In this document: piece by piece, positions 47,565-56,135 of the stretch | Position numbering within the stretch: position 1 is the stretch's first letter | Layout of the letters: every line of letters starts with the position of its first letter | Assembly: GCA_015062525.1 (NCBI GenBank) | Contig: SUUM01000005.1 | Location: forward strand, 36,315 to 100,314 | From: Alphaproteobacteria bacterium | Lineage (GTDB): Bacteria > Pseudomonadota > Alphaproteobacteria > Rs-D84 | Direction: 5' to 3' | Length of the DNA: 64,000 nt | The notes under the pieces: generated by a model | Told to the model about the DNA's origin: nothing | The model's input: the letters and a program-made list of their open reading frames with translations, nothing else | Databases searched by the model: none | Position numbers and translations under genes: made by a program

Positions 47565-47593
47565 TTGGATTTTTTTTCTGTATATGATATAAT
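47565..47593 (+). promoter_or_regulatory. Promoter of the zincin-motif gene
   Basis: TTGGAT, 17-base spacer, TATAAT, then CCAAGAGG ribosome site before ATG 47613. Confidence 0.6.
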
Positions 47594-47612
47594 CTATACC
47601 AAGAGGTATAAA

Positions 47613-49157
47613 ATGTCACAGTTAATACAAATTGCGGATTTTCAATTTATCGCATTGAAAGACAGTATAGATATGACCGAGCAAGATCGAAAGAAATATC
47701 TAACTATGTCAATCGCAGATTTTCCAGCAACAATGGTTGATGTGCCTACGTCGCTGGCATTATTAGATCAGTTACGCTTGTGCCCGCTTGGAAAAGGTCA
47801 TTTTAGAAATGATTTAGAAAAAGAAATACCACAAATTATCAAAACTGATGATTTTGTATATGTATGTCCCCAGCATTCTATAAAAAACACACAAATACCA
47901 TTAGTCTTACAAAAGGCAGGCATAAAAATAAAACGGGAACAACGCATTGCATACATTGTCCCAGGACCAGATTCTAAAGAACCGTATGTTCTGGTTGATA
48001 AGAATGGTGCGCCTTTTGAAACGTTGATGGTTTCAGGGGGGCGTCATAATAATTTAAATATAGAAATTTATGATGATATTCTGGCGTTGCGACCCGAAGA
48101 ATATGAAAAATATCTACGCTTAAAAAAACAGATAGAAACAGGACATGTTGACAATATTAACAAAAAAGATGAATATATATACATGATTGTCGATACGTTC
48201 GCACAAGACGGTAAGAGCCTTGATATTGTTTTTCATGAACTCAAGCATGCACAGAATTCGCTAATTTTCTTTGATTATTTATTTGATAACCCAAATTGCA
48301 AATTATCCGGTGTCGATATTTATAAATATGAGCAATATAACGAGATGTCTGCCAAGTTGGCAGAAGCTATAGAGGCAATAAATACATATAATCAATCTGA
48401 CAATAAACAAGATTTATCGTTATTTGAATCATCGTTCATATTGCAGAAATTATTATATAATAAGTCTGTACAAGAACGTGAAAAATTGTTGTCTGATATA
48501 CCATATATTGTTCGTATGGTTTGTTCGTATTGGAATGAAGAGTATGCTACAGAATATGCATCTCAGGTTATACGAAATACGTCAATTGAATTACAAAAAG
48601 TACCATCTAAGCATCTTGTGTATGAATCAGATGGAACTGCATACAATGATATTCGTAAATCAATGTTTAATTATAATGTTTATGATAAAAAAACAGGCAG
48701 ATACATAAATATGGATTTATCAGAATATATAACTGATATCGATATTAAAGAATCAGACATCAAGGTGATACAGCAAATGTTTCAAGATGTTGTGATTAAA
48801 CATAAAAAGCGTCTTAGTACACGATCAGATGAAATACAGTATGATTTAATAGGTAAAGCACAACACGAATATGAAAAATTGGTTAATGAAACAGAATATC
48901 GTAAAACATTGTACTGGTTACAAAGCAAGGGAATGGATTACAATTCGGCCTTGAATTTTGTATCAACAAATAACGAAATTACACAGCCAGCGGAACCCAA
49001 GATAGTGCAAGAAACCACAAATCGAAACATCGTTAAATATGCGCCAGCGAAAAAACAAAAACGTAACATTCTTCTTGAAGCGGTAAATGAAGTTCGTCGA
49101 AGAATTTTACTAAAAAAACTGCGTAAGAAAGCAAATGGTGAGATTCGTTATTTATAA
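47613..49157 (+). CDS. Unknown protein with zinc-metalloprotease motif
   Basis: 514 residues, no signal peptide. It contains HELKH at residues 208-212 (FHELKHAQNSLIFFDYLFDN), an HExxH zincin motif with a preceding hydrophobic strand, and NEMSAKLAEAIEAI about 30 residues later, whose Glu is in the usual position for a third ligand (gluzincin-type). N-terminal 200 residues and the C-terminal half (including a basic tail KKQKRNILLEAVNEVRRRIL) match nothing known to me. AT-rich coding compared with core genes. Convergent with the LRR gene; both look accessory. Confidence 0.72.
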   Translation: MSQLIQIADFQFIALKDSIDMTEQDRKKYLTMSIADFPATMVDVPTSLALLDQLRLCPLGKGHFRNDLEKEIPQIIKTDDFVYVCPQHSIKNTQIPLVLQKAGIKIKREQRIAYIVPGPDSKEPYVLVDKNGAPFETLMVSGGRHNNLNIEIYDDILALRPEEYEKYLRLKKQIETGHVDNINKKDEYIYMIVDTFAQDGKSLDIVFHELKHAQNSLIFFDYLFDNPNCKLSGVDIYKYEQYNEMSAKLAEAIEAINTYNQSDNKQDLSLFESSFILQKLLYNKSVQEREKLLSDIPYIVRMVCSYWNEEYATEYASQVIRNTSIELQKVPSKHLVYESDGTAYNDIRKSMFNYNVYDKKTGRYINMDLSEYITDIDIKESDIKVIQQMFQDVVIKHKKRLSTRSDEIQYDLIGKAQHEYEKLVNETEYRKTLYWLQSKGMDYNSALNFVSTNNEITQPAEPKIVQETTNRNIVKYAPAKKQKRNILLEAVNEVRRRILLKKLRKKANGEIRYL

Positions 49158-49202
49158 ATAGTCGTTTTAGCAATACCACATAATAATACAAACAAGAAAA
49201 AA

Positions 49203-50975
49203 CTAGTTTTGCTTCAGTGTTTGATTATGGGTAAGTGTATTAAGCATTTTGCTAAAATTGTCTTTCAATTTCTGTTTTAATTTATTCTTTGCCAGAATCA
49301 TAATCAACCGCCTATTACTGTCATGCTTATGAAGCATATCTTTATTTTCAACAACAAAATCGGTCAGTTCGGTGTTCGATGCAAGGAACCTCCGTTCAAT
49401 TGTCTTTAATTTTGGTGCGCAAAATGTTTTTAATTTTTTATTTCCAAATAAAAAATCGTTGCCAACTTCCTGCAAAGACGGCAGAATCAATTCTGTTAAA
49501 TTTTGATTGTTCGACATAACATAATTGCCAATTTTTTCTAACTTTGGCGCATTAAATTGTGCCAAGTCTTTATTGTCTCTCAAGACGCAAGTGTCGATTA
49601 TACGTACATTTGGCAAATCTAGTTCTATCAGGTTCCTGTTGCTTATCAAGGAAACGTAACCAATTTCCTCTAATTTTGGCACATAAAGTTTTGATAAAGA
49701 AACGTTTTTATGCAAGCAATAATCTGCAAGTATTCTTAATGATGGCAATTCTAATATTGTTAGTCCTCGGTTGTCCCTCAAAAAGCAAGAAGCTGTTTTT
49801 TTCAAAAGTGGTGCATTGAATTTGTTTATAATTGTATTATCTGAAACAAAACAATGGCCGACAGTTTTTAATGACGGCAAATCAAGTTCTGTTAATTGTT
49901 TATTATTTGCCAAGAAATCATTGCCAACAGATTCTAATTTAGGTGCATAAATTTTTTTAAGTCTTTTATTGCGTATCAGAAAAGCATCGCCAATATTTTT
50001 TATTGTCGGCAAATTTAATTCAGTTATTTCGCCTTTTTCTACACTTAAAATATGTGTATCATCTGCATAAATCATGCGTTCGTGTTTATTGTTTGGGGAT
50101 GTCCGAACGGTAATTTTTTTGTTACGAAAGATATTCTGAAATATTTTATATGTTGAATCATTTAATCCAGCAATATCTTGCACCGTGCCTGTTTTTATAT
50201 TCAAAATATAATAATCCATCATAACTTCATAATCGCTGTTCAGCTTCGTAATTGTGCTGCCAGAAAAATAATAGTCCGGACCAAAATAGGTATTATTAAC
50301 TTCATAATTAAAATATACAAACTGATCGTGTAATATACGGAAATTATCTGGCATCTCATATTGAGAAGTATTAAAATTCACATCAAAATATTTCTTCAAA
50401 GATGTTGACAGTCCCAGAATGATATTATCAGGATTATTGTTGAATGTTGCGTCTGGGTTATTTACCGTGTGATTATATCGATTTTTGATTGATATAAATC
50501 CCCCAGTTTTAGCAATTTGAATTGATATGACCGATGTCCCGTATTCATCTTCTCGTTCTGGATTTTCCGATGGGTTAATTTTGTCGGCCCCACGTTTTAT
50601 GGCATGAATCACATGATATTTTATATGTCGTTCCGGGTCGCGCAGGGTACAAATTTCTTCGCCAGGACGATAATATTTTTTTATTGAGTTTTTTTGTTGT
50701 TGGGTTGTCACAACAAAAGCATCGTACCCAGCTTCATCCAGCAAAGCCAAAGGTGACTTGTCTGTATGATATTCTGCTGTATTTTTGTTTTTGTAAATCT
50801 CGCGTATAACAGGCACCAAGGCTTTTATCATATCTGGATTATTTCCTGCGAACTCTAAAATATGCACAAGATTTGGAATGTCCAACAAAACTTCACTGCG
50901 CAAAACCTTTGCAACGGCTTCGCCATTTTGTTTTTTTATTTGCTTGAAAGCCAGTCCTGTATCAATTTCTTTCAT
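49203..50975 (-). CDS. Leucine-rich-repeat protein with alternating 22-residue units
   Basis: 590 residues. Residues 1-310 are a unique region including a motif stretch SIKNRYNHTVNNPDATF. Residues about 320-560 are ten 22-residue repeats whose start alternates strictly between xLP (DLPSLKTVG) and xAP (NAPLLKKTA), i.e. a 44-residue period, with N..L at unit ends. This is LRR_5/BspA-like. It has no signal peptide, so export would need a non-Sec route. A short basic helix ends the protein. Candidate host-interaction or effector protein. Confidence 0.75.
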   Translation of the reverse strand: MKEIDTGLAFKQIKKQNGEAVAKVLRSEVLLDIPNLVHILEFAGNNPDMIKALVPVIREIYKNKNTAEYHTDKSPLALLDEAGYDAFVVTTQQQKNSIKKYYRPGEEICTLRDPERHIKYHVIHAIKRGADKINPSENPEREDEYGTSVISIQIAKTGGFISIKNRYNHTVNNPDATFNNNPDNIILGLSTSLKKYFDVNFNTSQYEMPDNFRILHDQFVYFNYEVNNTYFGPDYYFSGSTITKLNSDYEVMMDYYILNIKTGTVQDIAGLNDSTYKIFQNIFRNKKITVRTSPNNKHERMIYADDTHILSVEKGEITELNLPTIKNIGDAFLIRNKRLKKIYAPKLESVGNDFLANNKQLTELDLPSLKTVGHCFVSDNTIINKFNAPLLKKTASCFLRDNRGLTILELPSLRILADYCLHKNVSLSKLYVPKLEEIGYVSLISNRNLIELDLPNVRIIDTCVLRDNKDLAQFNAPKLEKIGNYVMSNNQNLTELILPSLQEVGNDFLFGNKKLKTFCAPKLKTIERRFLASNTELTDFVVENKDMLHKHDSNRRLIMILAKNKLKQKLKDNFSKMLNTLTHNQTLKQN

Positions 50976-51115
50976 TGTATTTCTTCTTACAATAATGCAT
51001 ACAGTATCAAATTTTTAATATAAAATCAATAAAATGCAAACGGTAACATTTCTAACCGCCCGAGCCCCTTGGGTTTTCAATAAAAAATCCGCCCAAACGG
51101 ACGGAAAATCAGATT

Positions 51116-51292
51116 TGGCAGGGCCAACATCGCCCCTCGATACACAATAAATAAAATCAAAAAAATCTCCCTTGGTCGATTTTTTAAGATTTTTCTAATT
51201 GTGTATCCTCGTATTCGCCATGCGCGCCTGTGGGCGATGCCCACGAAAACTGCGTTTTCTGCCGGCACTCTGGCGCATCCGGTTGGGGTGCT
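51116..51292 (-). repeat. tRNA-end palindromic element, copy A (tRNA-Glu type)
   Basis: Read on the minus strand: inverted partial copy of the tRNA-Glu 3' end (51277-51292), GCGCCAGAG, a variable arm, then the shared core (51136-51225), then a direct partial copy of the 3' end (51116-51128) and a terminator hairpin below. The core is a near-palindrome, ATACACAAT ... ATTGTGTAT, with nested A/T arms. Confidence 0.75.
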
Positions 51293-51334
51293 TTTACAAA
51301 AATAAAAAACGACCCAAAGGTCGTTTATTATTTT

Positions 51335-51353
51335 TGGCAGCCCCAACCGGATT
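51335..51353 (-). repeat. 19-bp copy of the tRNA-Glu 3' end
   Basis: Positions 51335-51353 match the 3'-terminal 19 bases (including CCA) of the tRNA-Glu at 54703-54778 exactly. On the minus strand the copy is followed by a terminator hairpin ACGACC-TTT-GGGTCGT. Confidence 0.8.
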
Positions 51354-51515
51354 GTCTGATTCCCATGTTCGTTTTCACTCCATGGGCCCCTTTCGCTACG
51401 TAAGGCTCAAACTTCGTTGGCACTTGTTTTCGCCAACTGACGCTCCGAACCTGCGGTTCTCATCTCGGTGGAAACAGGCAAAATTAAAACCGACCACAAG
51501 GGTCGGTTGTAATTT

Positions 51516-51660
51516 TGGCAGCCCCAACATCGCTCCTCGATACGCAATAAATAAAATCAAAAAAATCTCCCTTGGTCGATTTTTTAAGATTTTTCTAATT
51601 GTGTATTCTCGTATTCGCCATGCGCAACTGGGGTTGCTCTGGCGCATCCGGTTGGGGTGC
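51516..51660 (-). repeat. tRNA-end palindromic element, copy B (tRNA-Glu type)
   Basis: Same order as copy A: inverted 3' end (51646-51660), short variable arm, core 51536-51625, direct 3' end (51516-51528), terminator (ACCGACC-CTTGT-GGTCGG). The cores of A and B lie exactly 400 bp apart and differ at two positions. Confidence 0.75.
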
Positions 51661-51701
51661 TTTTACAAAAATAAAAACCACCAAAAGGTGGTTTTGATTT
51701 T

Positions 51702-51720
51702 TGGCAGCCCCACTCGGATT
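51702..51720 (-). repeat. Degenerate tRNA-Glu 3' end, candidate distal attachment site
   Basis: 51702-51720 matches the tRNA-Glu 3' end with two changes and marks the far side of the island from the intact tRNA-Glu. It is also followed on the minus strand by a terminator hairpin (ACCACC-TTTT-GGTGGT). Confidence 0.5.
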
Positions 51721-51880
51721 TGAGAAAAGAGTTGCTAGAATGCTTAGAAAGCTCAGGATTGCTTAGGTTGCTTATCCAGGTCGCTTTCAATAACTGGCAT
51801 CAGAATGGTATCACAAGCAGTCCTAAAAAACAATAAAAATATATAATGGTGAACTTTTGATATTTAGCTGGGAACAGAGT

Positions 51881-52072
51881 CTAGCAATATATTTTATGGC
51901 CCCACTGATCTACAACAAACGAGCTAGCATATTCTGAGGGTTTGATCCGGATTCCATATGATGTGTGTGTGGCCGAAATACCATCAAAATACAATTTCTC
52001 TTTCTTTTTCGGGGTTGTCACTTCTATGGTGTTGTCTCTTTTTCTGTAATGCATACCTAAATTATTTTTCAT
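51881..52072 (-). CDS. Small hypothetical protein in the island
   Basis: 63 residues (MKNNLGMHYRKRDNTIEVTT onward), basic, with CAAGGAT before the ATG. Divergent from the DUF2779 gene. No family recognised; could be a small regulator or toxin partner, but nothing shows that. Confidence 0.38.
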   Translation of the reverse strand: MKNNLGMHYRKRDNTIEVTTPKKKEKLYFDGISATHTSYGIRIKPSEYASSFVVDQWGHKIYC

Positions 52073-52162
52073 ATTGGATCCTTGATGATATATATAAAAT
52101 AGAACTCTAAAATATGGTGGATGGGTGTATTGGAATATTTGATTACCAGCCTTATATGTGAA

Positions 52163-52191
52163 TTGAAAAAATGAAGAATATAGGATATAAT
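52163..52191 (+). promoter_or_regulatory. Promoter of the DUF2779 gene
   Basis: TTGAAA, 17-base spacer, TATAAT, 19 bases before ATG 52210. Confidence 0.6.
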
Positions 52192-52209
52192 ACGTAAAAC
52201 GAGTTGAAA

Positions 52210-53676
52210 ATGGTTAGAATATCAAAATCAGACTATGTGCTTGGAATAAAATGCCCTAATGCGTTGTGGTTCAAAAAATATCGTAAAGACCTGGAATCAG
52301 AAAAGAACCAGACCGTGTTAGATAATGGGGCGTATATTGGTGAATTGGCGTGTGGTAGATTTCTTGGTGGGGAACGTATTACTTCAAAGCCATGGGAAGA
52401 TGCTGCAATCACACAAACCAAATCAGCAATATCAGCAAATTCACATTTTATTTATGAAGCGACACTAGGTACAGAAACTGGTGAATACTGTGCTGTGGAT
52501 ATTTTACGCAACAACAATGACGGAACCTGGGATATTATAGAAGTCAAATCAACCAGCAAACCACATGATTACCATTATTTAGATGCCTCCTTTCAACGTT
52601 ATGTGTTTGCTAAATGTGGGGTTAATGTCAGGAAGTGTTTTATTATGACCCTGAATCCTGAATATGTTCGTCATGGTGATTTAGATTTGGAACAATTATT
52701 CTCTTTACATGATGTGACTGAAGATCTGCAAGATATGGAAACTGTGCAGCATGAAGTTGATCGTATCAGAGAAATCTTAGCTGGACCGGAACTAGGAATT
52801 GCGATATCTAAGACCAAATGTAATAAGTTCTACGAATGCGGATATAAATGCCATTGTTGGAAAGATGTGCCTCAATATTCTGTATTCGATGCTTTCAAGG
52901 GTGCTTTGGCTGATGAAGTCTATTCCAAATATGGGGCTGACTTACATAATGTTCCAGCAGAGGTCCGTAATAGACAAATGCATGCTGGTGACATAGAAGC
53001 TTTCCTGGATAATGTAGATGTTATAAACAAGGATATCTTACACGACTTTATGAATGGTTTGCAGTGGCCGCTTTATTTCTTGGATTATGAATCTATTATG
53101 CCGGCTGTACCTATGTTCGACAATTCCAGACCATACCAACAAATCTGCTTCCAATTCTCACTGCACGTACAAAGAAAACCTGGTGGCGAACTTGAACACT
53201 ATGAATACTTACATAACGATCAAACCACAGATCCAAGACAAGGACTGATAAGAAAGTTGATAGAAACGATTGGTAATACCGGATCTGTGATAGTTTATAA
53301 CCAGGGATTTGAGCAAGGTCGCAATACGGAAATGGCACGTGACTTCCCAGAATATACAGATCAACTACAAGCCATTAACTCTCGTATTGTAGATTTATTG
53401 ATACCATTTCGTGAACGGGGATTGTATCGTCCGTGTCAAAACGGTAGTGCTTCGATCAAACAGACTCTACCGGCTTTCGTTCCAGAAATGACCTATGCGA
53501 ATCTTGGGATACATAATGGAACCGAGGCCAGCGATCAATTCATGGCATTCATGACCGGCAAACAAACATCTGAGCAGACAAAGCAAATGATGAACAATTT
53601 ACATGAATATTGCGGTCAAGATACAATGGCTATGGTTCGGTTGCTTGATGTTATAAAAGCGATTTTGGGTATATAA
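52210..53676 (+). CDS. DUF2779 domain protein (nuclease-like)
   Basis: 488 residues from ATG 52210. N-terminal part looks PD-(D/E)xK-like: YCAVDILRNN ... WDIIEVKSTSKPHDYHYLD (D...E-x-K). A Cys cluster (CNKFYECGYKCHCW) recalls iron-sulphur clusters of Cas4/AddB-type nucleases. The C-terminal part (LYFLDYESIMPAVPMF ... SVIVYNQGFE ... YCGQDTMAMV) matches the DUF2779 exonuclease-like domain with an acidic D-x-E. Acting on nucleic acid is therefore likely; biological role unknown. Main cargo gene of the island. Confidence 0.8.
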   Translation: MVRISKSDYVLGIKCPNALWFKKYRKDLESEKNQTVLDNGAYIGELACGRFLGGERITSKPWEDAAITQTKSAISANSHFIYEATLGTETGEYCAVDILRNNNDGTWDIIEVKSTSKPHDYHYLDASFQRYVFAKCGVNVRKCFIMTLNPEYVRHGDLDLEQLFSLHDVTEDLQDMETVQHEVDRIREILAGPELGIAISKTKCNKFYECGYKCHCWKDVPQYSVFDAFKGALADEVYSKYGADLHNVPAEVRNRQMHAGDIEAFLDNVDVINKDILHDFMNGLQWPLYFLDYESIMPAVPMFDNSRPYQQICFQFSLHVQRKPGGELEHYEYLHNDQTTDPRQGLIRKLIETIGNTGSVIVYNQGFEQGRNTEMARDFPEYTDQLQAINSRIVDLLIPFRERGLYRPCQNGSASIKQTLPAFVPEMTYANLGIHNGTEASDQFMAFMTGKQTSEQTKQMMNNLHEYCGQDTMAMVRLLDVIKAILGI

Positions 53677-53702
53677 AAGGTGCCAACTGGCACCTTGTTT
53701 TG
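53677..53702. terminator. Terminator
   Basis: AAGGTGCCA-AC-TGGCACCTT hairpin followed by GTTTTGATTT, between convergent DUF2779 and the 44-residue ORF. Confidence 0.7.
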
Positions 53703-53704
53703 AT

Positions 53705-53839
53705 TTAACATTGTTCAATGGTTGGTTGTAAAGCCGTTGCCGTTGTGTAGTGTTTCAAATAACATTTATATGCATCAAACTCACTAGCAAACACTCCAAG
53801 AACTAAACCTGTGTTAGGAATTACTACTCTGTATGCCAT
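53705..53839 (-). CDS. 44-residue protein encoded after the recombinase
   Basis: MAYRVVIPNTGLVLGVFASE and a short tail ending IEQC. A textbook AAAGGAG lies seven bases before the ATG, and the start is 12 bases from the recombinase stop, so it is cotranslated in the same operon. Too short for family assignment; could be an excisionase-like helper (inference only). Confidence 0.6.
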   Translation of the reverse strand: MAYRVVIPNTGLVLGVFASEFDAYKCYLKHYTTATALQPTIEQC

Positions 53840-53850
53840 GTTCTACTCCT

Positions 53851-54438
53851 TTAGAATTTCAATGTGTTTACAGCCGCTTGCAACAGATCAGCATCCTGTT
53901 GGTAATAACGCTGAGTCGTTTGAACAGATCTGTGATTAACCAATTTTTGAACAATAAATGGATTAATCCCATTGTTGATCAACTTTGTAATATAAATGTG
54001 TCTACCCATGTGCGTTCCACCGTGAATATAGAATTTCTTATAGATACTGCTGAAAATTCTATAAATAGATCTTGGGTTATATGGTTTGTTCATTTTCTGA
54101 GAAGTAAAAAGGTATGTATCTTCAGAGAAACGATCTTTCCAACGGGATTTCAAATAACCGTAATAATCCTCAAATTCTTTACGAAGTTGTTGGTTAACTC
54201 TATATTGAGCTGTTCTGTCACCTTTGTTTTTATCGCTTTTCAAATCAATTGTTTCTTTTACTGTGCCATCTGGCTTATATACATCATGCACCTGCAGGGA
54301 ACGGAAGTTGATACTTCTCATTCCGCCAAGTATAGAACACATAAACATCATTCGTATCGGTTTCTTGTAATACAATCCATTTATATAGACCAGAATATCC
54401 TTGATCTGGTTGTCCGACACTTTTTCTTGGTTTACCAT
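53851..54438 (-). CDS. Minimal tyrosine recombinase (integrase)
   Basis: 195 residues: essentially only the catalytic domain. Catalytic residues are visible: Arg in LGGMRSINFRSL, H-x-x-R in GTHMGRHIYI, second His in VNHRSVQTT and the nucleophile Tyr in TQRYYQQD. The N-terminal core-binding domain of typical integrases (about 100 residues) is missing, although the promoter and start look native. Could be a naturally small enzyme or a truncated one. Adjacent to its presumed attachment site, tRNA-Glu. Confidence 0.88.
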   Translation of the reverse strand: MVNQEKVSDNQIKDILVYINGLYYKKPIRMMFMCSILGGMRSINFRSLQVHDVYKPDGTVKETIDLKSDKNKGDRTAQYRVNQQLRKEFEDYYGYLKSRWKDRFSEDTYLFTSQKMNKPYNPRSIYRIFSSIYKKFYIHGGTHMGRHIYITKLINNGINPFIVQKLVNHRSVQTTQRYYQQDADLLQAAVNTLKF

Positions 54439-54466
54439 TTTTTATCCTTTATTTATGCTTATACCA

Positions 54467-54520
54467 AAATGTCCTTTTTTCGTATATATGCATTATATAA
54501 GGACATTTGTCTGCTGTCAA
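54467..54520 (-). promoter_or_regulatory. Strong recombinase promoter with inverted-repeat operator
   Basis: TTGACA (complement of 54515-54520), 17-base spacer, TATAAT (complement of 54492-54497). AAATGTCCTT (54467-54476) and AAGGACATTT (54499-54508) form a 10-bp inverted repeat flanking the -10, suitable as an operator. Confidence 0.6.
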
Positions 54521-54537
54521 GTTTAATCGACAAATAT

Positions 54538-54562
54538 AAAAAGCCGAATTTCTGCGGCTTTT
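54538..54562 (+). terminator. Terminator-like hairpin
   Basis: AAAAGCCG-AATTTCT-GCGGCTTTT lies between the recombinase promoter and tRNA-Glu; the strand is uncertain. Confidence 0.5.
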
Positions 54563-54660
54563 AGCCATAATGTCCGATTATTATACAAAAAAGAGCTATT
54601 TTGAGTTTAATACTTTCGGACTGCAGGTTGGAACGCAATAAGTTATTGTATTCACTAAAA

Positions 54661-54694
54661 AAACCGTTCGATTTTTTATCAAAAACGAACGGTT
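54661..54694 (-). terminator. Terminator of tRNA-Glu
   Basis: AACCGTTCG ... CGAACGGTT stem with T-run on the minus strand, nine bases after the encoded CCA. Confidence 0.75.
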
Positions 54695-54702
54695 GTCTGT
54701 TC

Positions 54703-54778
54703 TGGCAGCCCCAACCGGATTCGAACCGGTGTTCTCGCCTTGAAAGGGCGGTGTCCTAGGCCTCTAGACGATGGGGCC
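54703..54778 (-). tRNA. tRNA-Glu (TTC)
   Basis: 76 nt with encoded CCA. Acceptor GGCCCCA/TGGGGCT (G1-U72 wobble), D-arm GTCTAGAGGCCTAGGAC, anticodon loop CTTTCAA giving TTC, T-arm CCGGTTCGAATCCGG. Its 3' end is repeated at four places in 51116-51720. Confidence 0.93.
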
Positions 54779-54854
54779 AAAACTGCCTGTTCATGTTGAA
54801 CGCTGGCAAATTATACATGTTGTTTTGGCCCTTGTCAAGTGAATATGAACGAAT

Positions 54855-55295
54855 TTATTCAGCCACCACTTCGGTCGTTTCAGTCGTGGCCGCATTGCCC
54901 GGCAGGCTTTCGACCTGGGTAAAGATGATTTCCTTGCCGTCAGATGCAATCAGCGTTAATTTGCCGTCACTCAGTTCGTATGTTTCAACCATTGGCATAA
55001 ATTCAAAATATTCACGTTCGGTTTCCATGGCCTCGGTATCGCCCATCATCATAGTGGATGCAAAACCTTCAAATTTAATATTGTTGCCGTCCGCGGTATA
55101 TCCGCCGTTATAGCGATTTACAACCCCGCCATATACACGCATTTCAACCGGGTCAAAAGATAATGTGATATCAACCCCAGGCTGAGCAGATATAAAGTTT
55201 GTGCCTTTTAACATTTCAGGATTTTGGGTTGTGTTATCCCCACATGCCGTCAATGCCAATGCGCATGCGCCAATTGCTAATAATTTGAATTTCAT
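54855..55295 (-). CDS. META-domain (HslJ-like) lipoprotein
   Basis: 146 residues: lipoprotein signal MKFKLLAIGACALALTACGD (lipobox LTAC), then a single META-type beta domain (MLKGTNFISAQPGVDITLSF, then GGVVNRYNGGYTADGNNIKF and MMMGDTEAMETEREYFEFM), matching the HslJ fold in which N-x-x-x-G-x-Y and M-A-C-like segments recur. Ends in a Thr/Glu-rich tail. Family members contribute to envelope stress tolerance. Confidence 0.72.
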   Translation of the reverse strand: MKFKLLAIGACALALTACGDNTTQNPEMLKGTNFISAQPGVDITLSFDPVEMRVYGGVVNRYNGGYTADGNNIKFEGFASTMMMGDTEAMETEREYFEFMPMVETYELSDGKLTLIASDGKEIIFTQVESLPGNAATTETTEVVAE

Positions 55296-55382
55296 GTAAG
55301 TTTCTCCTTTTTTTGATATGTGCTATATAAGTATAACAATCGTTACGTGTTTGTAAATATTATTTTATTCATCCGGTTCAGA

Positions 55383-56135
55383 TTAAAAACTTATCTTTGG
55401 ATACAGGCTTTTTACATTTGTTTCTAAAATTCTTTCCAGTTCATCCAACGATACGCCCTTAACCTGGGCCAGGACACGCGCCGTTTCAATAACCATCGCC
55501 GGTTCACAGACTTTGCCACGATATGGCACGGGCGCACAGTATGGTGCATCTGTTTCGATAACAATTCTGTCCAATGGAATCTTGGCAAAAGTTTCACGAA
55601 TTTCGCCTGCATTTTTGAATGTTAAAATACCACTTGCAGAAAACATAAAACCACGGTCCAGCATTTTTTTTGCCAAATTCCACGAACTGGTAAAACAATG
55701 CATAACACCACCCACATCGCCTGTCAGTATGGCGGCGGTGTCGTTCTCGGCCTCGCGCGTGTGAATCGCCACGGGCAGGGCATATTTGCGCGCTATATCT
55801 AACTGCTGTTCAAACAACTTGATTTGTTGTGCGCGATTGTCCGCACCATAATGATAATCCAAACCGATTTCGCCAATCCCAACAACCCGTGGATGTGTTA
55901 ATACAGATTCTGTTAAAAGCGGTTTTGCGTCCACGGGCGCACATTCTGGATGGATTCCGATTGTACAGAATATATTTTTATGCGTATCTGCCAACTTTAG
56001 CGCCGCGGGAATGTCGGCTGGGTCTGCGGTTGGACAAATCATAACGCCAACGCCCGCATTCATCGCACTTGCAATAACATTTTCTGTGCCATCTGAATAT
56101 TTGTCGGTCAAATGACAATGTGTATCTATAAACAT
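55383..56135 (-). CDS. tatD: TatD family metal-dependent hydrolase
   Basis: 250 residues. Metal site: FIDTHCHLTD at the N-terminus, GEIGLDYHYG, PVAIHTREAE, MHCFTSS and VIETDAPYCAP in order. DNase/exonuclease-type activity is reported for the family. It overlaps holB by ten bases, a common bacterial arrangement (holB-tatD). Confidence 0.95.
   Translation of the reverse strand: MFIDTHCHLTDKYSDGTENVIASAMNAGVGVMICPTADPADIPAALKLADTHKNIFCTIGIHPECAPVDAKPLLTESVLTHPRVVGIGEIGLDYHYGADNRAQQIKLFEQQLDIARKYALPVAIHTREAENDTAAILTGDVGGVMHCFTSSWNLAKKMLDRGFMFSASGILTFKNAGEIRETFAKIPLDRIVIETDAPYCAPVPYRGKVCEPAMVIETARVLAQVKGVSLDELERILETNVKSLYPKISF

Larger units (their letters stand above)
51702..54778. mobile_element. 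Small integrative island at tRNA-Glu
   Basis: Bounded by tRNA-Glu (54703-54778) and a degenerate copy of its 3' end (51702-51720). Contains DUF2779 protein, a 44-residue ORF, a tyrosine recombinase and one doubtful small ORF. Codon and base use (AT-rich, long non-coding gaps) differ from core genes. 51721-51880 holds no gene I can support. Confidence 0.6.

Noticed and set aside
51199..51723. 174-residue plus-strand ORF across the tRNA-end elements
   Set aside because: It consists of translated repeats, hairpins and tRNA fragments; no SD and composition unlike a protein.
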